Positions 1-8,531 of a stretch of 22,971 nt of DNA are shown piece by piece. Both the position numbers and the translations under genes were made by a program. The notes under the pieces were generated by a model that worked only from the letters and a program-made list of their open reading frames with translations, was not told the DNA's origin and made no database searches. The stretch is from DATLYF01 sp035575095 (GTDB taxonomy: Bacteria > Pseudomonadota > Gammaproteobacteria > Competibacterales > Competibacteraceae): positions 1 to 22,971 of the forward strand of contig DATLYF010000111.1 in NCBI GenBank assembly GCA_035575095.1, given 5' to 3'. How positions within the stretch are numbered: the first letter of the stretch is position 1; every line of letters begins with the position of its first letter.

Positions 1-115
1 CCGCCGTTCTATCGACCCCGCCGCCTGCTTCGCCAATCCCTGCTCCAGCGCACTGTTGCCGCGCACTTTTGGCATCCACAATGGTCGACATCAAGCGCCC
101 ATCAGGAGGAATACC

Positions 116-1420
116 GTGGCCCACAACCCCCTGACCACGCCCGGCGAGCGCGTCGCCGTCGTCGCCGGTCTGCGCACGCCCTTCGCCCGCCAGCTCACCG
201 CCTACCGCGATCTGAGCGCCGTCGATCTGGGCATCCTGGTGACGCGGGAACTGCTCGCCCGTATCGAGCTCGACCCCAGGCTGATCCAGCGCGTGGTCTA
301 CGGCTGCGTCGGCGCCCTGCCCGAGGCCCCCAACATCGCCCGCGAGGTGGTGCTGGGCAGCGGCATGGACGTCAAGACCGATGCCTTCAGCGTCAGCCGC
401 GCCTGCGCCACCAGTTTCCAGTCCGCCGCCAGCATCGCCCAGGCCATCGTCAGCGGCGAGATCGAGATCGGCCTGGCCGGCGGAGCGGATTCCGCTTCGG
501 TGCTGCCGCTCACCGTCTCGAAGAAGCTGGCCCGCGCTCTGATCCACGCCAGCAAGGCCAAAACCCTGGGCGAGAAGCTCAGACTGTTCCGCGGCCTCGG
601 CCTCAAAGACCTGCTGCCGATGCCGCCGGCGATCAAGGACTACTCCACCGATCTGGGCATGGGCGAGATCGCCGAACAGATGGCCAAAAACTGGGGCATC
701 AGCCGCGAGGAGCAGGACCGGCTGGCGCTACGCTCCCACCGGCTCGCCCACCAAGCCTGGGAAGCGGGCAAGCTCAAAGACGAGGTGATGACCGCCTTCG
801 TGCCCCCGTACCGGGAGGCGCTCAGCCGCGACAACAACATCCGCCCCGACTCCACCCTGGAGCAGCTCGCCCGGCTCAAGCCGGCCTTCGACCGGCGCCA
901 CGGCACGGTCACCGCGGCCAACGCCACGCCACTCACCGACGGCGCCGCCGCGCTGCTCCTGATGCGCGAAAAGCGCGCCCGCGCACTCGGCTTCGAGCCC
1001 CTGGGCTATATCCGCTCCTACGCCTTCGTCGCCATCGACCCGTTCCACGACGGGCTGATGGGGCCGAGCCACGCCACCCCCCTGGCCCTCACCCGGGCCG
1101 GGGTGACGCTCGAGGAGCTCGTCCTGATCGACATGCACGAGGCCTTCGCCGCCCAGACCCTGGCCAATATCAAGAACTGGCCGTCGCCGAAGTTCGCCCG
1201 CGAGGTGCTGGGCCGCGACGAGCCCATCGGCGAGGTCGATTGGGAGCGCTTCAACGTGCTGGGCGGCTCCATCGCCTACGGCCATCCCTTCGCCGCCACC
1301 GGCGCGCGCATGATCGTGCAGACTCTCAACGAGCTGCGCCGGCGCGGCGGCGGACTGGCGCTGGCCACCGCCTGCGCCGCCGGCGGCATCGGTGCCGCCA
1401 TGATCCTGGAGGTCGCCTAA
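116..1420 (+). CDS. fadI: 3-ketoacyl-CoA thiolase FadI
   Basis: FadI cleaves 3-ketoacyl-CoA with CoA in the last step of beta-oxidation, in the cytoplasm, normally complexed with FadJ. I place the start at GTG 116 because AGGAGGA lies just upstream and the resulting 434-aa protein matches the usual length (E. coli FadI is 436). The open frame extends upstream to 56 but without family-like sequence. The acyl-accepting Cys97 sits in SRACATSF. The HEAFAAQ block, His390 in AYGHPFAATG and Cys420 in TACAAGG complete the thiolase active site. The stretch PEAPNIAREVVLG and the closing lines are strikingly close to E. coli FadI. The stop codon is one base before fadJ, so the two are surely co-transcribed. 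No clear promoter or FadR site was recognised in the 115 bases upstream. Confidence 0.95.
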   Translation: MAHNPLTTPGERVAVVAGLRTPFARQLTAYRDLSAVDLGILVTRELLARIELDPRLIQRVVYGCVGALPEAPNIAREVVLGSGMDVKTDAFSVSRACATSFQSAASIAQAIVSGEIEIGLAGGADSASVLPLTVSKKLARALIHASKAKTLGEKLRLFRGLGLKDLLPMPPAIKDYSTDLGMGEIAEQMAKNWGISREEQDRLALRSHRLAHQAWEAGKLKDEVMTAFVPPYREALSRDNNIRPDSTLEQLARLKPAFDRRHGTVTAANATPLTDGAAALLLMREKRARALGFEPLGYIRSYAFVAIDPFHDGLMGPSHATPLALTRAGVTLEELVLIDMHEAFAAQTLANIKNWPSPKFAREVLGRDEPIGEVDWERFNVLGGSIAYGHPFAATGARMIVQTLNELRRRGGGLALATACAAGGIGAAMILEVA

Positions 1421-1421
1421 G

Positions 1422-3575
1422 ATGCAGCCCATGGACCTGAAGTCCACTGTCTTCCATCTGGAGCTGGCCGCGGACGGCATCGCCATCGTCACCCTCGACG
1501 TGCCCGGCGAGCCGCAGAACACCCTCAAGGCCGAATTCATCGGCGAGGCCAACGCCCTGCTCGACCAACTGGAGCGCGAGCCTGCCCTCGCGGGCGTGAT
1601 CCTGGTCAGTGGCAAGCCCGGCTCCTTCATTGCCGGCGCCGACATCCACATGCTCAAGGCCTGCCGCACGGCGGCCGAGGCGCAGCAGTTGTCGCAAGCC
1701 GGACAGGCTTTCTTCCAGCGCATCGCCGACTGCAAGGTACCGGTGGTGGCGGCCATCGACGGCGCCTGCCTGGGCGGTGGCTTGGAGCTGGCCCTGGCCT
1801 GCCATGGCCGAGTGGCGACCGATTCGGCCAAGACCGTGTTCGGCCTGCCGGAGGTGATGCTCGGGGTGCTGCCCGGCGGCGGCGGCACCCAGCGCCTGCC
1901 GCGGCTGATCGGCATCGCCAACGCCCTGGAGCTGATGCTCACCGGCAAACACGTGCGCCCCGACAAGGCCCTGCGCCTCGGCCTGGTGGACGACGTGGTG
2001 CCCGCCCCCATCCTGCTCGCCGCGGCGCGCAAGCGTCTGGCCGAGCTGCAGCAGGCGCGCCGCCCGCGCCAACCCAGGGTCAGCCTCATGACCCTGGCCC
2101 TGGAGCGCAACCCATTGGGCAGGCGCGTATTGTTCAACCAGATCCGCGCCCGGCTCAGGGCCAAGACCCACGGCCACTATCCGGCGCCGGAGCGCATCAT
2201 CGCCGCCGTCGAGGCCGGGATGCGCCAGGGGCCCAGGGCCGGCTACGCCAGCGAGGCGCGACTGTTCGGCGAGCTGGCAGTGAGCCCCGAGGCACGCCAG
2301 TTGATGAACATCTACTTCGCCACCACGGCGCTGAAGAAGGGCAACGGCCTCAATGATCCGAGCATCACACCGCGGGCAGTCGATAGAATCGCCGTGCTCG
2401 GCTCGGGACTGATGGGCGCCGGCATCGCCTATGTCAGCAGCGCCAAGGCGCAAGTGCCGGTACGGCTCAAGGACCGGGACAGCGCCAGCCTCTGCCGCGG
2501 CCTGCAGTACATCGACCGGCTCATCCAGGAACGCCTGCAGCGCCGCTCCCTCACCCGCTTCGAGGCCGAGCTGGAGCGCGGCCGGATCAGCCCAACCCTG
2601 GACTACTCCGGCTTCCGCCGCGTGGACCTGGTGATCGAGGCGGTGTTCGAGGAGCTGGCGCTGAAGCAGCAGATGCTGCGCGACATCGAGGCCCACTGCG
2701 CGCCGCACACCATCTTCGCCACCAACACCTCGTCGATTCCCATCGCCCGCATCGCCGCGACGGCGGCACGGCCGGAGAACGTCGTCGGCATGCACTACTT
2801 CTCGCCAGTGGAGAAGATGCCGCTCTTGGAGGTGATCGCCGCCGCGCAGACCGCCCCGGAGGTGGTGGCCACCGCCGTGGAGTTCGGCAAGCGCCAGGGC
2901 AAGACGGTGATCGTAGTGCGCGATGGCGCCGGCTTCTACGTCAACCGCATCCTCGCCCCCTACATCGCCGAGGCCTGCCGCCTGCTGGAGTCCGGGGTAC
3001 CCTTCGAGCGCATCGACCAGGCGCTGGTGCAGTTCGGCTTCCCAGTGGGGCCGTTCACCCTGCTGGATGAGGTCGGGCTGGACGTCGGCTCCAAGGTCGG
3101 GCCGATCCTCTATGAAGCCTTCGGCGAGCGCATGCAGCCCTCGGCAGCCGCAGCCAAGATGTTGGCCGACGGCCGCCTGGGCAAGAAGAGCGGCAAGGGC
3201 TTCTACCGCTACGACGGCAAGAAGAAGGGGGCCCGCCAGCCCGACGAGTCGGTGTATCAACTGCTCGGCATCAAGGCGCGCCTGCCCATGCCCCAAGACC
3301 ACATCATCGAGCGCTGTGTGCTGCCCATGCTCAACGAGGCCGCCCGCTGCCTGGCCGAAGGGGTGATTCGCGAAGCCCGCGACGGCGACATCGGCGCCAT
3401 CTTCGGCATCGGCTTCCCGCCCTTGCACGGCGGCCCGTTCCGCTATATGGACAGCCTGGGCGCCCGGGCGCTGGTGGACAAGCTGGAGGCGCTGCGAGCC
3501 TTCGGCGAGCGCTTCGTGCCGGCTGACAACCTGGTGCGCCTAGCCGACGAGGGTGGGCGGTTTCACCAGGATTGA
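1422..3575 (+). CDS. fadJ: fatty acid oxidation complex alpha subunit FadJ
   Basis: This bifunctional enoyl-CoA hydratase / 3-hydroxyacyl-CoA dehydrogenase partners with FadI. It has 717 aa (E. coli FadJ has 714). The N-terminal crotonase domain (about 1-190) has the oxyanion-hole stretch GSFIAGADIHML and the two catalytic acids Glu122 (GGGLELALACH) and Glu144 (GLPEVMLGVLPGGGG). The dehydrogenase half begins near 320 with the NAD-binding motif LGSGLMGAG (326-334). It continues with NTSSIPI (435-441) and the catalytic His458 in GMHYFSPVEKMP. The C-terminal dehydrogenase repeat carries a GPF-rich region near the end. ATG 1422 follows fadI by one base; a second ATG at 1431 is an alternative. The gene is intact. 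Confidence 0.95.
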   Translation: MQPMDLKSTVFHLELAADGIAIVTLDVPGEPQNTLKAEFIGEANALLDQLEREPALAGVILVSGKPGSFIAGADIHMLKACRTAAEAQQLSQAGQAFFQRIADCKVPVVAAIDGACLGGGLELALACHGRVATDSAKTVFGLPEVMLGVLPGGGGTQRLPRLIGIANALELMLTGKHVRPDKALRLGLVDDVVPAPILLAAARKRLAELQQARRPRQPRVSLMTLALERNPLGRRVLFNQIRARLRAKTHGHYPAPERIIAAVEAGMRQGPRAGYASEARLFGELAVSPEARQLMNIYFATTALKKGNGLNDPSITPRAVDRIAVLGSGLMGAGIAYVSSAKAQVPVRLKDRDSASLCRGLQYIDRLIQERLQRRSLTRFEAELERGRISPTLDYSGFRRVDLVIEAVFEELALKQQMLRDIEAHCAPHTIFATNTSSIPIARIAATAARPENVVGMHYFSPVEKMPLLEVIAAAQTAPEVVATAVEFGKRQGKTVIVVRDGAGFYVNRILAPYIAEACRLLESGVPFERIDQALVQFGFPVGPFTLLDEVGLDVGSKVGPILYEAFGERMQPSAAAAKMLADGRLGKKSGKGFYRYDGKKKGARQPDESVYQLLGIKARLPMPQDHIIERCVLPMLNEAARCLAEGVIREARDGDIGAIFGIGFPPLHGGPFRYMDSLGARALVDKLEALRAFGERFVPADNLVRLADEGGRFHQD

Positions 3576-3630
3576 GGCCGGCCACGCCCTACCGAGGAGA
3601 GCACGTCATACGGACTTCTCTCACCCTGGC

Positions 3631-3650
3631 GCTCTCCCCAAGGGAAGAGC
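3631..3650. repeat. imperfect hairpin in the convergent fadJ / pilin-fusion gap
   Basis: GCTCTCCCC and GGGAAGAGC form a 9-bp stem with one mismatch and a 2-base loop. A second small stem, CGCGAC-GGT-GTCGCG, lies at 3675-3689. The 124-base gap separates two converging stops, so these may end transcription or belong to an intergenic palindromic repeat. There is no clean T-tract. Nothing else is visible in this gap. Confidence 0.3.
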
Positions 3651-3699
3651 GAGACGAACACCCCTGCCCCGTACCGCGACGGTGTCGCGCGACTCCGTA

Positions 3700-5838
3700 T
3701 CACTCCTGCCCCTGCCAGCACTCCGCCGGCAGGTACTTGTCTTCCAAGGTGGAACCACAGCCCCAGCTCAGTCCGCCGTTCTCATCTGCCACCGGCGTGA
3801 GCCACAGCTCGCCGCCCCCGCCGGGGCCGTCCGCCGGCCAGCTCAGGCCGATGGCGCCGGTGTCGGGCTCGAGTTCCACGCTGTAACCGGCGCGGTGACT
3901 GTCCTCCGGCGGCAGCAGCGTGGCCACCTCCTCGGCGTTGGGGAAGCGGCCCTGGGCGGCATGGAACTCGGCGATGCGCTCCTTGAGCGGGGCGACCTCG
4001 CCCAGCGTCTGCACCACCTGGCTGCGTACCATGTAGTCCTGATAGGCGGGAATGGCGACGGCGGCGAGGATGCCGGCCACCGCCGCCAGGGTCAGGGCGC
4101 TGCCACCCCCGGCCAGCACCTCCAGCGGAGTCTGCTCGTAGCTCAAGAGCAGCGCCAGGCGCTCGGCGCCGGCCTCCAGTTGCAGCCCCAGCGCACCCTC
4201 GGCGGGCAGGGCCAGCTCGCCGGCGCTGGGCAGGGCGAACAGGTCCACCGGCGCATCGGCCAGGTCGCCGAGCACATCCAGCCCCTGCAGGTAGGCGTGG
4301 TAGGTCCAGCGCGGGATGTCGGCCTGGCGCGCCGAGGCCAGCAGCAGCGCCTGGCGGCTGTCCTGGCCCTGGCTGCGCGCCAGCCATTCGGCGATGGCCA
4401 CCCGCTCGCTATGGCGCACCCGGTCGCGCAGCGCCTGGGGCACGTCGGCGAAGATCAGATAGCCGTCCTCCTCGAGCCAGTAGAGATGGTCGCGGACGCG
4501 CTGCGTCCAGGCCTGGGCGAGGACATCGCCTTGCGGCGCCAGGGTGCTGTCCAGCGACGGCAGGCTCAGATGATGGTAGACCACACCGCCCTGCTCGCGC
4601 CTCTCGTAGCGCGCCTGCAGCCGGTCGCGGGCCAGCTCCAAGGCACGCTGCCAGGTCGCGGCATCGGCCAGGCGCACGGCGGCGAACAGCCCGGCGCGGT
4701 CGGAGAAGACCACCAGCTCGGGGCCGAAGGCGCTCACCCACTCTGCCAAACCGAGGCCGGTGCTGTCCTTCACCTGGGCATCCAGTTCGCGGTAGTCCTG
4801 TAGCGCCTCGGGGCCGAAGTCCTCGCCTATCGCCTGTTCCAGTTGCACCAGCTCGGCGCGGGTGGGTAGCGCCAGAGACACCACGAAGCCGGGCGCACCG
4901 GCGCTCTGCAGGGTGATGTCGTGGCTGGCGCGGGGCAGATAGCGCAGCCACTGATCACCGCGCACGTCCAGCACCAGCCCCAGGCGCCCGAGTCCTTCGC
5001 GGGTGCCCCAGCCCAGCACCGCGCCACGCAACTGCTCCAGCAGCTTGCGCACCGCTGCAGCCTCCTCACCGCTCAAGCCGAGGCTGAGCATAGGCCGCCA
5101 GGCGTCCATGTTGAACCACAGCACCAGCCCCTGGCCGCTCTGATCCAGGGCCTGCTCCAGGGACGGCATGGGGTGGTCGGCTGGCGTGGGCCGGGCCAAC
5201 GCCTGCACCGCGTTGTGCAGTTCGGCGGCGCTGGGGGCGAGGCCGCCGAGCAGGGTGAACTGGCGGCTGGCCTCGTCGTAGTGGGCGAACAGCGGCTTGC
5301 CCTCCCAGCTCAGCTCGGCGTAGCCCGCGCCGTCGAAAGGCTTGCCCAGCTCCAGTTCCGGCATGACCTCGGCCAGGGCGCGCAGGCGCTGCTCCAGGGC
5401 GGCACGGCCATCGAGCCTGAGGCGCACCGTGAGCAGCACGCTCGACAGAGGATTGGCCACCCGGTTGGGCGACAGCACCGCCAGTTCCAGCGGTCCATCC
5501 AGGGCGTGGGCCAGGGCCGCGGCGGGATGGGCCTCGCGCCCCAGCAGGCTGTCGGCGGCCAGCGCCTGGCGCAGCCGCTCCACCGTGGCGACATAGGCGG
5601 GCTGGGTGAGCATGGTGTCGGTGCGCTTGCCGCTGGGGCCGGCGAGCCAGCTCCAGGGGTTGGGGATGCGGGCGTAGGCGACGGCCTCGGCGGGCAGGTG
5701 GGCGCGCAGATAGGGGGCGCTGCTGAACACCGCGGTCAGGCGCGGCGCCTCGACCGGGGGTGGCAGCTCGCCCGGGGCGGCCGACGCGGTCAGGGCCAGA
5801 CTCAGGCCCAGAGCCAAGCTCGAGCGGGTGCGACTCAT
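3700..5838 (-). CDS. exported DUF3352-like protein with C-terminal type IV pilin domain
   Basis: The protein has 712 aa, starting at ATG 5838 with GGAGGAATCCCG ahead of it. Residues 1-22 look like a cleavable signal peptide (basic start, hydrophobic core, ASAAPG). Residues from about 30 to 575 form a large region resembling the DUF3352 family of exported proteins of unknown function; that assignment is from general look only. From about 582 comes a hydrophobic helix whose stretch GILAAVAIPAYQDYM is the textbook end of a type IV pilin N-terminal helix. It is followed by an amphipathic helix and a C-terminal disulfide loop, WGCGSTLEDKYLPAECW (Cys694, Cys707). The pilin hallmarks for processing, a Gly before Phe1 and Glu5, are missing. 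It lies 64 bases downstream of the MBL-hydrolase gene on the same strand. Its function is unknown, and the domain order is the odd feature. Confidence 0.8.
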   Translation of the reverse strand: MSRTRSSLALGLSLALTASAAPGELPPPVEAPRLTAVFSSAPYLRAHLPAEAVAYARIPNPWSWLAGPSGKRTDTMLTQPAYVATVERLRQALAADSLLGREAHPAAALAHALDGPLELAVLSPNRVANPLSSVLLTVRLRLDGRAALEQRLRALAEVMPELELGKPFDGAGYAELSWEGKPLFAHYDEASRQFTLLGGLAPSAAELHNAVQALARPTPADHPMPSLEQALDQSGQGLVLWFNMDAWRPMLSLGLSGEEAAAVRKLLEQLRGAVLGWGTREGLGRLGLVLDVRGDQWLRYLPRASHDITLQSAGAPGFVVSLALPTRAELVQLEQAIGEDFGPEALQDYRELDAQVKDSTGLGLAEWVSAFGPELVVFSDRAGLFAAVRLADAATWQRALELARDRLQARYERREQGGVVYHHLSLPSLDSTLAPQGDVLAQAWTQRVRDHLYWLEEDGYLIFADVPQALRDRVRHSERVAIAEWLARSQGQDSRQALLLASARQADIPRWTYHAYLQGLDVLGDLADAPVDLFALPSAGELALPAEGALGLQLEAGAERLALLLSYEQTPLEVLAGGGSALTLAAVAGILAAVAIPAYQDYMVRSQVVQTLGEVAPLKERIAEFHAAQGRFPNAEEVATLLPPEDSHRAGYSVELEPDTGAIGLSWPADGPGGGGELWLTPVADENGGLSWGCGSTLEDKYLPAECWQGQE

Positions 5839-5902
5839 CGGGATTCCTCCGTGAAAGACGACCGATTGTCGCACAGCCCCCGGCCCCTGACAGCGCCCGC
5901 CC

Positions 5903-7303
5903 TCACTCCAGCCGGTGCAGATCGATGCGCTGGCCTGGGCTGGGCAGGGTGACGCGGGTGGCGAAGGTGCTGCGCAACTTCTGCGCCAAGGCCTCCATCG
6001 CCGCGAGCTCGCCGTGCACCAGCGCCAGCGGCGGCCGCTCGCGGAAATGGTCGTACCAGGCCAGCAGCTCGGCCTGGTCGGCGTGGGCGGAGAGCCCGCC
6101 GATGGTATGCACCTGGGCGTTGACCTTGATCGTCTCGCCCCACAGGCGGATGTAGCGGGCGCCGTCCACCAGTTGCCGGCCGAGGGTGCCTTGGGCCTGG
6201 AAGCCGACGATGACCACGTGGCAGTCTCTGCGCCAGACGTTGTGCTTGAGGTGCTGCTTGATGCGCCCGCCGTCGCACATGCCGCTGCCGGCGATGATGA
6301 TGGCACCGCTACGGATGCGGTTGATGGCCTGGGAGGCCTCGGGCGTTTCGGTCGCGGTCAGGTTGGGCAGGCGGAACAGGCCGCCGCCGCGGGCCAGGGC
6401 GCGCGCCTCGGCGTCGTAGAGCCGCAAGTGGCGGGCATAGACCTCTGTGGCGCGCTGCGCCAGCGGGCTGTCGAGGAAGATGCGCCAGTTGCCCAGCCCC
6501 CACTCCTGGAAGTGGCGATGGAAGGCGTAGAGGATCTCCTGAGTGCGACCGACGGCGAAAGCGGGGATGAGAATGTTGCCGCGCCGGTCCTGGGCGATGG
6601 TCATCAGCTCGCGCAGCTCCGCCTGGGTTGCGGCCCAGGAGCGGTGCAGCCGGTCGCCGTAGGTGCTCTCCAGGATCACCAGATCGGCCTCCTCCACCGG
6701 CGTGGGATCGCGCAGGATGGGCGCCCCCGGCCGCCCCAGGTCGCCGCTGAACACCAGCTTGCGCCTGGTCCCGCCCCACTCCAGCCAGGCCTCGACGATG
6801 GCCGAACCGAGGATGTGGCCGGCGTCGCGCAGCCGTACCTGCAGGCCGGGCAGGACTTTGTGCAGCTCATCGAAAGGCAGCGGCCGCATTTGCGTCAGCA
6901 CCTGCTCGGCCTGGTCGCGGGTGAACAGCGGCTGCACCGGTGTCAGACCCTTGCGCTCGCGCTTGCGGTTCTCCCATTCCGCATCCTTCTCGTGGATATA
7001 GGCGGCATCCTCCAAGAGCAGCGCGCACAGCTCCACGGTCGCCGGATGGGCATAGATCGGGCCGCGGAAGCCCGCCGCCAGCAGCAACGGCAGCCGGCCG
7101 CTGTGGTCGAGGTGGGCGTGGGTGAGGATCACCGCATCCAGGGTGCGCGAGTCGAAAGGAAAGGGTTCGCGGTTGCGCGCCACATCCTGCAACCGGCCCT
7201 GGATTAGGCCGCAGTCCACCAGCACCCGCCCACCGCCGACGCGCAGCAGGCTGCAGGAGCCGGTCACTTCCCGCGCCGCACCGATGATTTCCAGTTCCAG
7301 CAT
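5903..7303 (-). CDS. MBL-fold / beta-CASP RNA-processing-type hydrolase
   Basis: This 466-aa protein belongs to the metallo-beta-lactamase family with an inserted beta-CASP domain and C-terminal RMMBL segment, a group of zinc-dependent ribonucleases (CPSF73/RNase J relatives). The start is ATG 7303, preceded by AAAGGAAA; the frame stays open upstream but loses family-like sequence. The zinc motif THAHLDH (His62, His64, Asp66, His67) is intact. It is followed by GHILGSA, SGDLGRPGAP, the beta-CASP stretch AFAVGRTQEI and GSGMCDGGRIKQHL, and a C-terminal GGLSAHAD. Catalytic residues therefore look complete. Its RNA substrate cannot be told from sequence. It is upstream of, and probably co-transcribed with, the pilin-domain gene. 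It marks the left core-genome border of the integron-like block. Confidence 0.85.
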   Translation of the reverse strand: MLELEIIGAAREVTGSCSLLRVGGGRVLVDCGLIQGRLQDVARNREPFPFDSRTLDAVILTHAHLDHSGRLPLLLAAGFRGPIYAHPATVELCALLLEDAAYIHEKDAEWENRKRERKGLTPVQPLFTRDQAEQVLTQMRPLPFDELHKVLPGLQVRLRDAGHILGSAIVEAWLEWGGTRRKLVFSGDLGRPGAPILRDPTPVEEADLVILESTYGDRLHRSWAATQAELRELMTIAQDRRGNILIPAFAVGRTQEILYAFHRHFQEWGLGNWRIFLDSPLAQRATEVYARHLRLYDAEARALARGGGLFRLPNLTATETPEASQAINRIRSGAIIIAGSGMCDGGRIKQHLKHNVWRRDCHVVIVGFQAQGTLGRQLVDGARYIRLWGETIKVNAQVHTIGGLSAHADQAELLAWYDHFRERPPLALVHGELAAMEALAQKLRSTFATRVTLPSPGQRIDLHRLE

Positions 7304-7453
7304 AGTCGTTTCCTTTGCCCGGTCACGCCGGGAAAGCGCATGGGGATGCCGCGTACGGCCTCGGAGAGCGGCACCGACTGGCGCCTCTCCCATCGTACCT
7401 GGTCCTCGTGGCGCGGTGGCCCCCCGCGACCCACAAATGCACATTTTCTACGC

Positions 7454-7550
7454 ACTGAACGACCAAGCTCACCTGCCCGGCGGGCGCGGGGAGCTACGAT
7501 CTTGGGAAAGCCTGCATGCCCGCCGGGTCAGGTGCAGCGTTTGGTTCGAC
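7454..7550 (-). repeat. divergent attC-like site / long imperfect inverted repeat
   Basis: Read on the minus strand, it starts with GTCGAAC and ends with GTTCAGT. Each differs from the attC boxes (RYYYAAC, GTTRRRY) at the fourth base, yet they still pair there (G with C). Inside, CACCTGACCCGGCGGGC (7534-7518) pairs with GCCCGCCGGGCAGGTG (7485-7470), leaving one extrahelical A, and CCAA/TTGG extend the stem. The 97-base span is within the attC size range, and it follows the 168-aa gene in cassette orientation. It could equally be a transcription-terminating hairpin for that gene. Apart from it, the 284-base stretch 7304-7587 shows no gene. Confidence 0.4.
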
Positions 7551-7587
7551 GGTCCTTGCAACTCCCTTGCTCTACTGGGGCTGGGTA

Positions 7588-8094
7588 TCAAAGTTGCCGC
7601 GAATCGTAGGCCCAGTGCAGCAACGCCTGCCGTTGCCTCCGCCGGCAGTCGAGATCACCGCAACGACAGTTGCTCGTCAGCTGCCTGACGTGCCGCTGGA
7701 TGGCCCGCCAGCGCCTGATCTGACGCTGGTCATCAGGGCAACGCCGCCCCAGGTAGTAGCGGCAGTACCACTGGAACCACCCGCGTGGATCCTCGGGGTA
7801 GATCCAGCCCTTGGCACGCCAAACGGAGAGCGGCTGGGACGCGTTCACCCCGAAATAGTTCAGTTCCGGGTCGTGCCGCTCCGGGCAGAGCTTGGCGATG
7901 GCAAACCAGTCCTCGGGGAACTCGGCAGCGCAGTCGGTCATGTACTTACCGCCGAACACGCCGAGGGCCAGCATCTGCTTGGGAGTGAGGACCGGGCGGA
8001 AATCCGGGTGAAAGTTCCGCCCCGGAGGCTCCGTCCGTTGGTAGACGTAGCCCTGTTGCATCAGATCATTGACCTCGACCCAACGATGCTTCAT
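7588..8094 (-). CDS. conserved hypothetical protein, probable last cassette
   Basis: The protein has 168 aa. I chose ATG 8094 because GGAGG lies five bases ahead; the frame is open further up to the attC at 8185 without a comparable signal. The sequence is rich in Trp, Tyr, Arg and Pro, with EPPGRNFHPDF near residue 30, FGGKYMTDC near 50, an aromatic core RGWFQWYCRYYLGRR, and a basic tail with Cys-rich CRCGDLDCRRRQRQALLHW. It resembles a family of uncharacterised proteins I have seen in varied bacteria and fungi. No function is known to me, and no signal peptide or membrane helix is evident. It sits between the attC at 8179-8268 and the hairpin at 7454-7550, so it occupies the cassette position. 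Confidence 0.7.
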   Translation of the reverse strand: MKHRWVEVNDLMQQGYVYQRTEPPGRNFHPDFRPVLTPKQMLALGVFGGKYMTDCAAEFPEDWFAIAKLCPERHDPELNYFGVNASQPLSVWRAKGWIYPEDPRGWFQWYCRYYLGRRCPDDQRQIRRWRAIQRHVRQLTSNCRCGDLDCRRRQRQALLHWAYDSRQL

Positions 8095-8178
8095 CGCCAC
8101 CTCCACGTAAACCGCCGAACGTTCGCCATAACCGGCGTGCACAGGTTCTTCATTGTTGCCCCCTTCGGTCATCACGGT

Positions 8179-8268
8179 GCCCAACGCCCGTGTTGACCGG
8201 GCTGCCGAACGGCACTGGAAGTAACTATGCAAAACTCGCTTCGGCAGCTCCGGTCGAATATGTTGCTA
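8179..8268 (-). repeat. attC recombination site
   Basis: On the minus strand the site runs from TAGCAAC (8268-8262) to a perfect GTTGGGC (8185-8179), 90 bases. The inner arms GACCGGAGCTGCCGAA (8255-8240) and TTCGGCAGCCCGGTC (8209-8195) pair over 15 bp, leaving one unpaired A at 8249. A single extrahelical base of this kind sets strand choice in attC sites. The TAG stop of the preceding cassette fragment lies inside the R'' box, a frequent arrangement. The spacers (6 and 9 bases) are slightly longer than usual. Confidence 0.65.
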
Positions 8269-8530
8269 GGCGGCTCTGTGTAGCTCGTTCGTGGCGTTGT
8301 TGAAGAGATAGATCGCCATAAACTCGCTTCCTGACAAGCCGTCTTCTTTATTAATCGAGGCAAATAGTTGACTCCAATTACATAGGCCATAGAGTTTGAT
8401 CTCATCAAAAGCAATAATGAGCACAGTGTCTTTGCTATATAACTTCGCCACTTTCTTTTTGTATAGTTCAACCACAGACCGTGAAATACGAGAGATATAC
8501 TCATCAGTATCGATAGCGCCCATAGTAGCA
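8266..8530 (-). pseudogene. 3' fragment of a cassette gene (start lost)
   Basis: About 87 codons of AT-rich, protein-like sequence remain. They include SVVELYKKKVAKLYSKDTVL, then IIAFDEIKLYG, and end in FNNATNELHRAA just inside the attC at 8179-8268. The reading begins abruptly where IS5-family transposase sequence stops (about 8531). The ATG at the junction (GGGCGC follows) is probably not the original start. I do not recognise the family. The 5' part and its own R' boundary appear to have been removed by the event that truncated the IS. Confidence 0.55.
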
Positions 8531-8531
8531 A

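Noticed and set aside
1326..3428. Very long open frames antisense to fadJ (700 aa) and fadI (478 aa)
   Set aside because: They mirror strongly conserved genes in high-GC DNA where antisense frames stay open by codon bias; no family-like sequence in them.
3553..5952. Long plus-strand frames opposite the pilin-fusion gene
   Set aside because: Gln/Gly/Ala-rich shadow translation of the minus-strand gene, which has a signal peptide, ribosome-binding site and recognisable domain.
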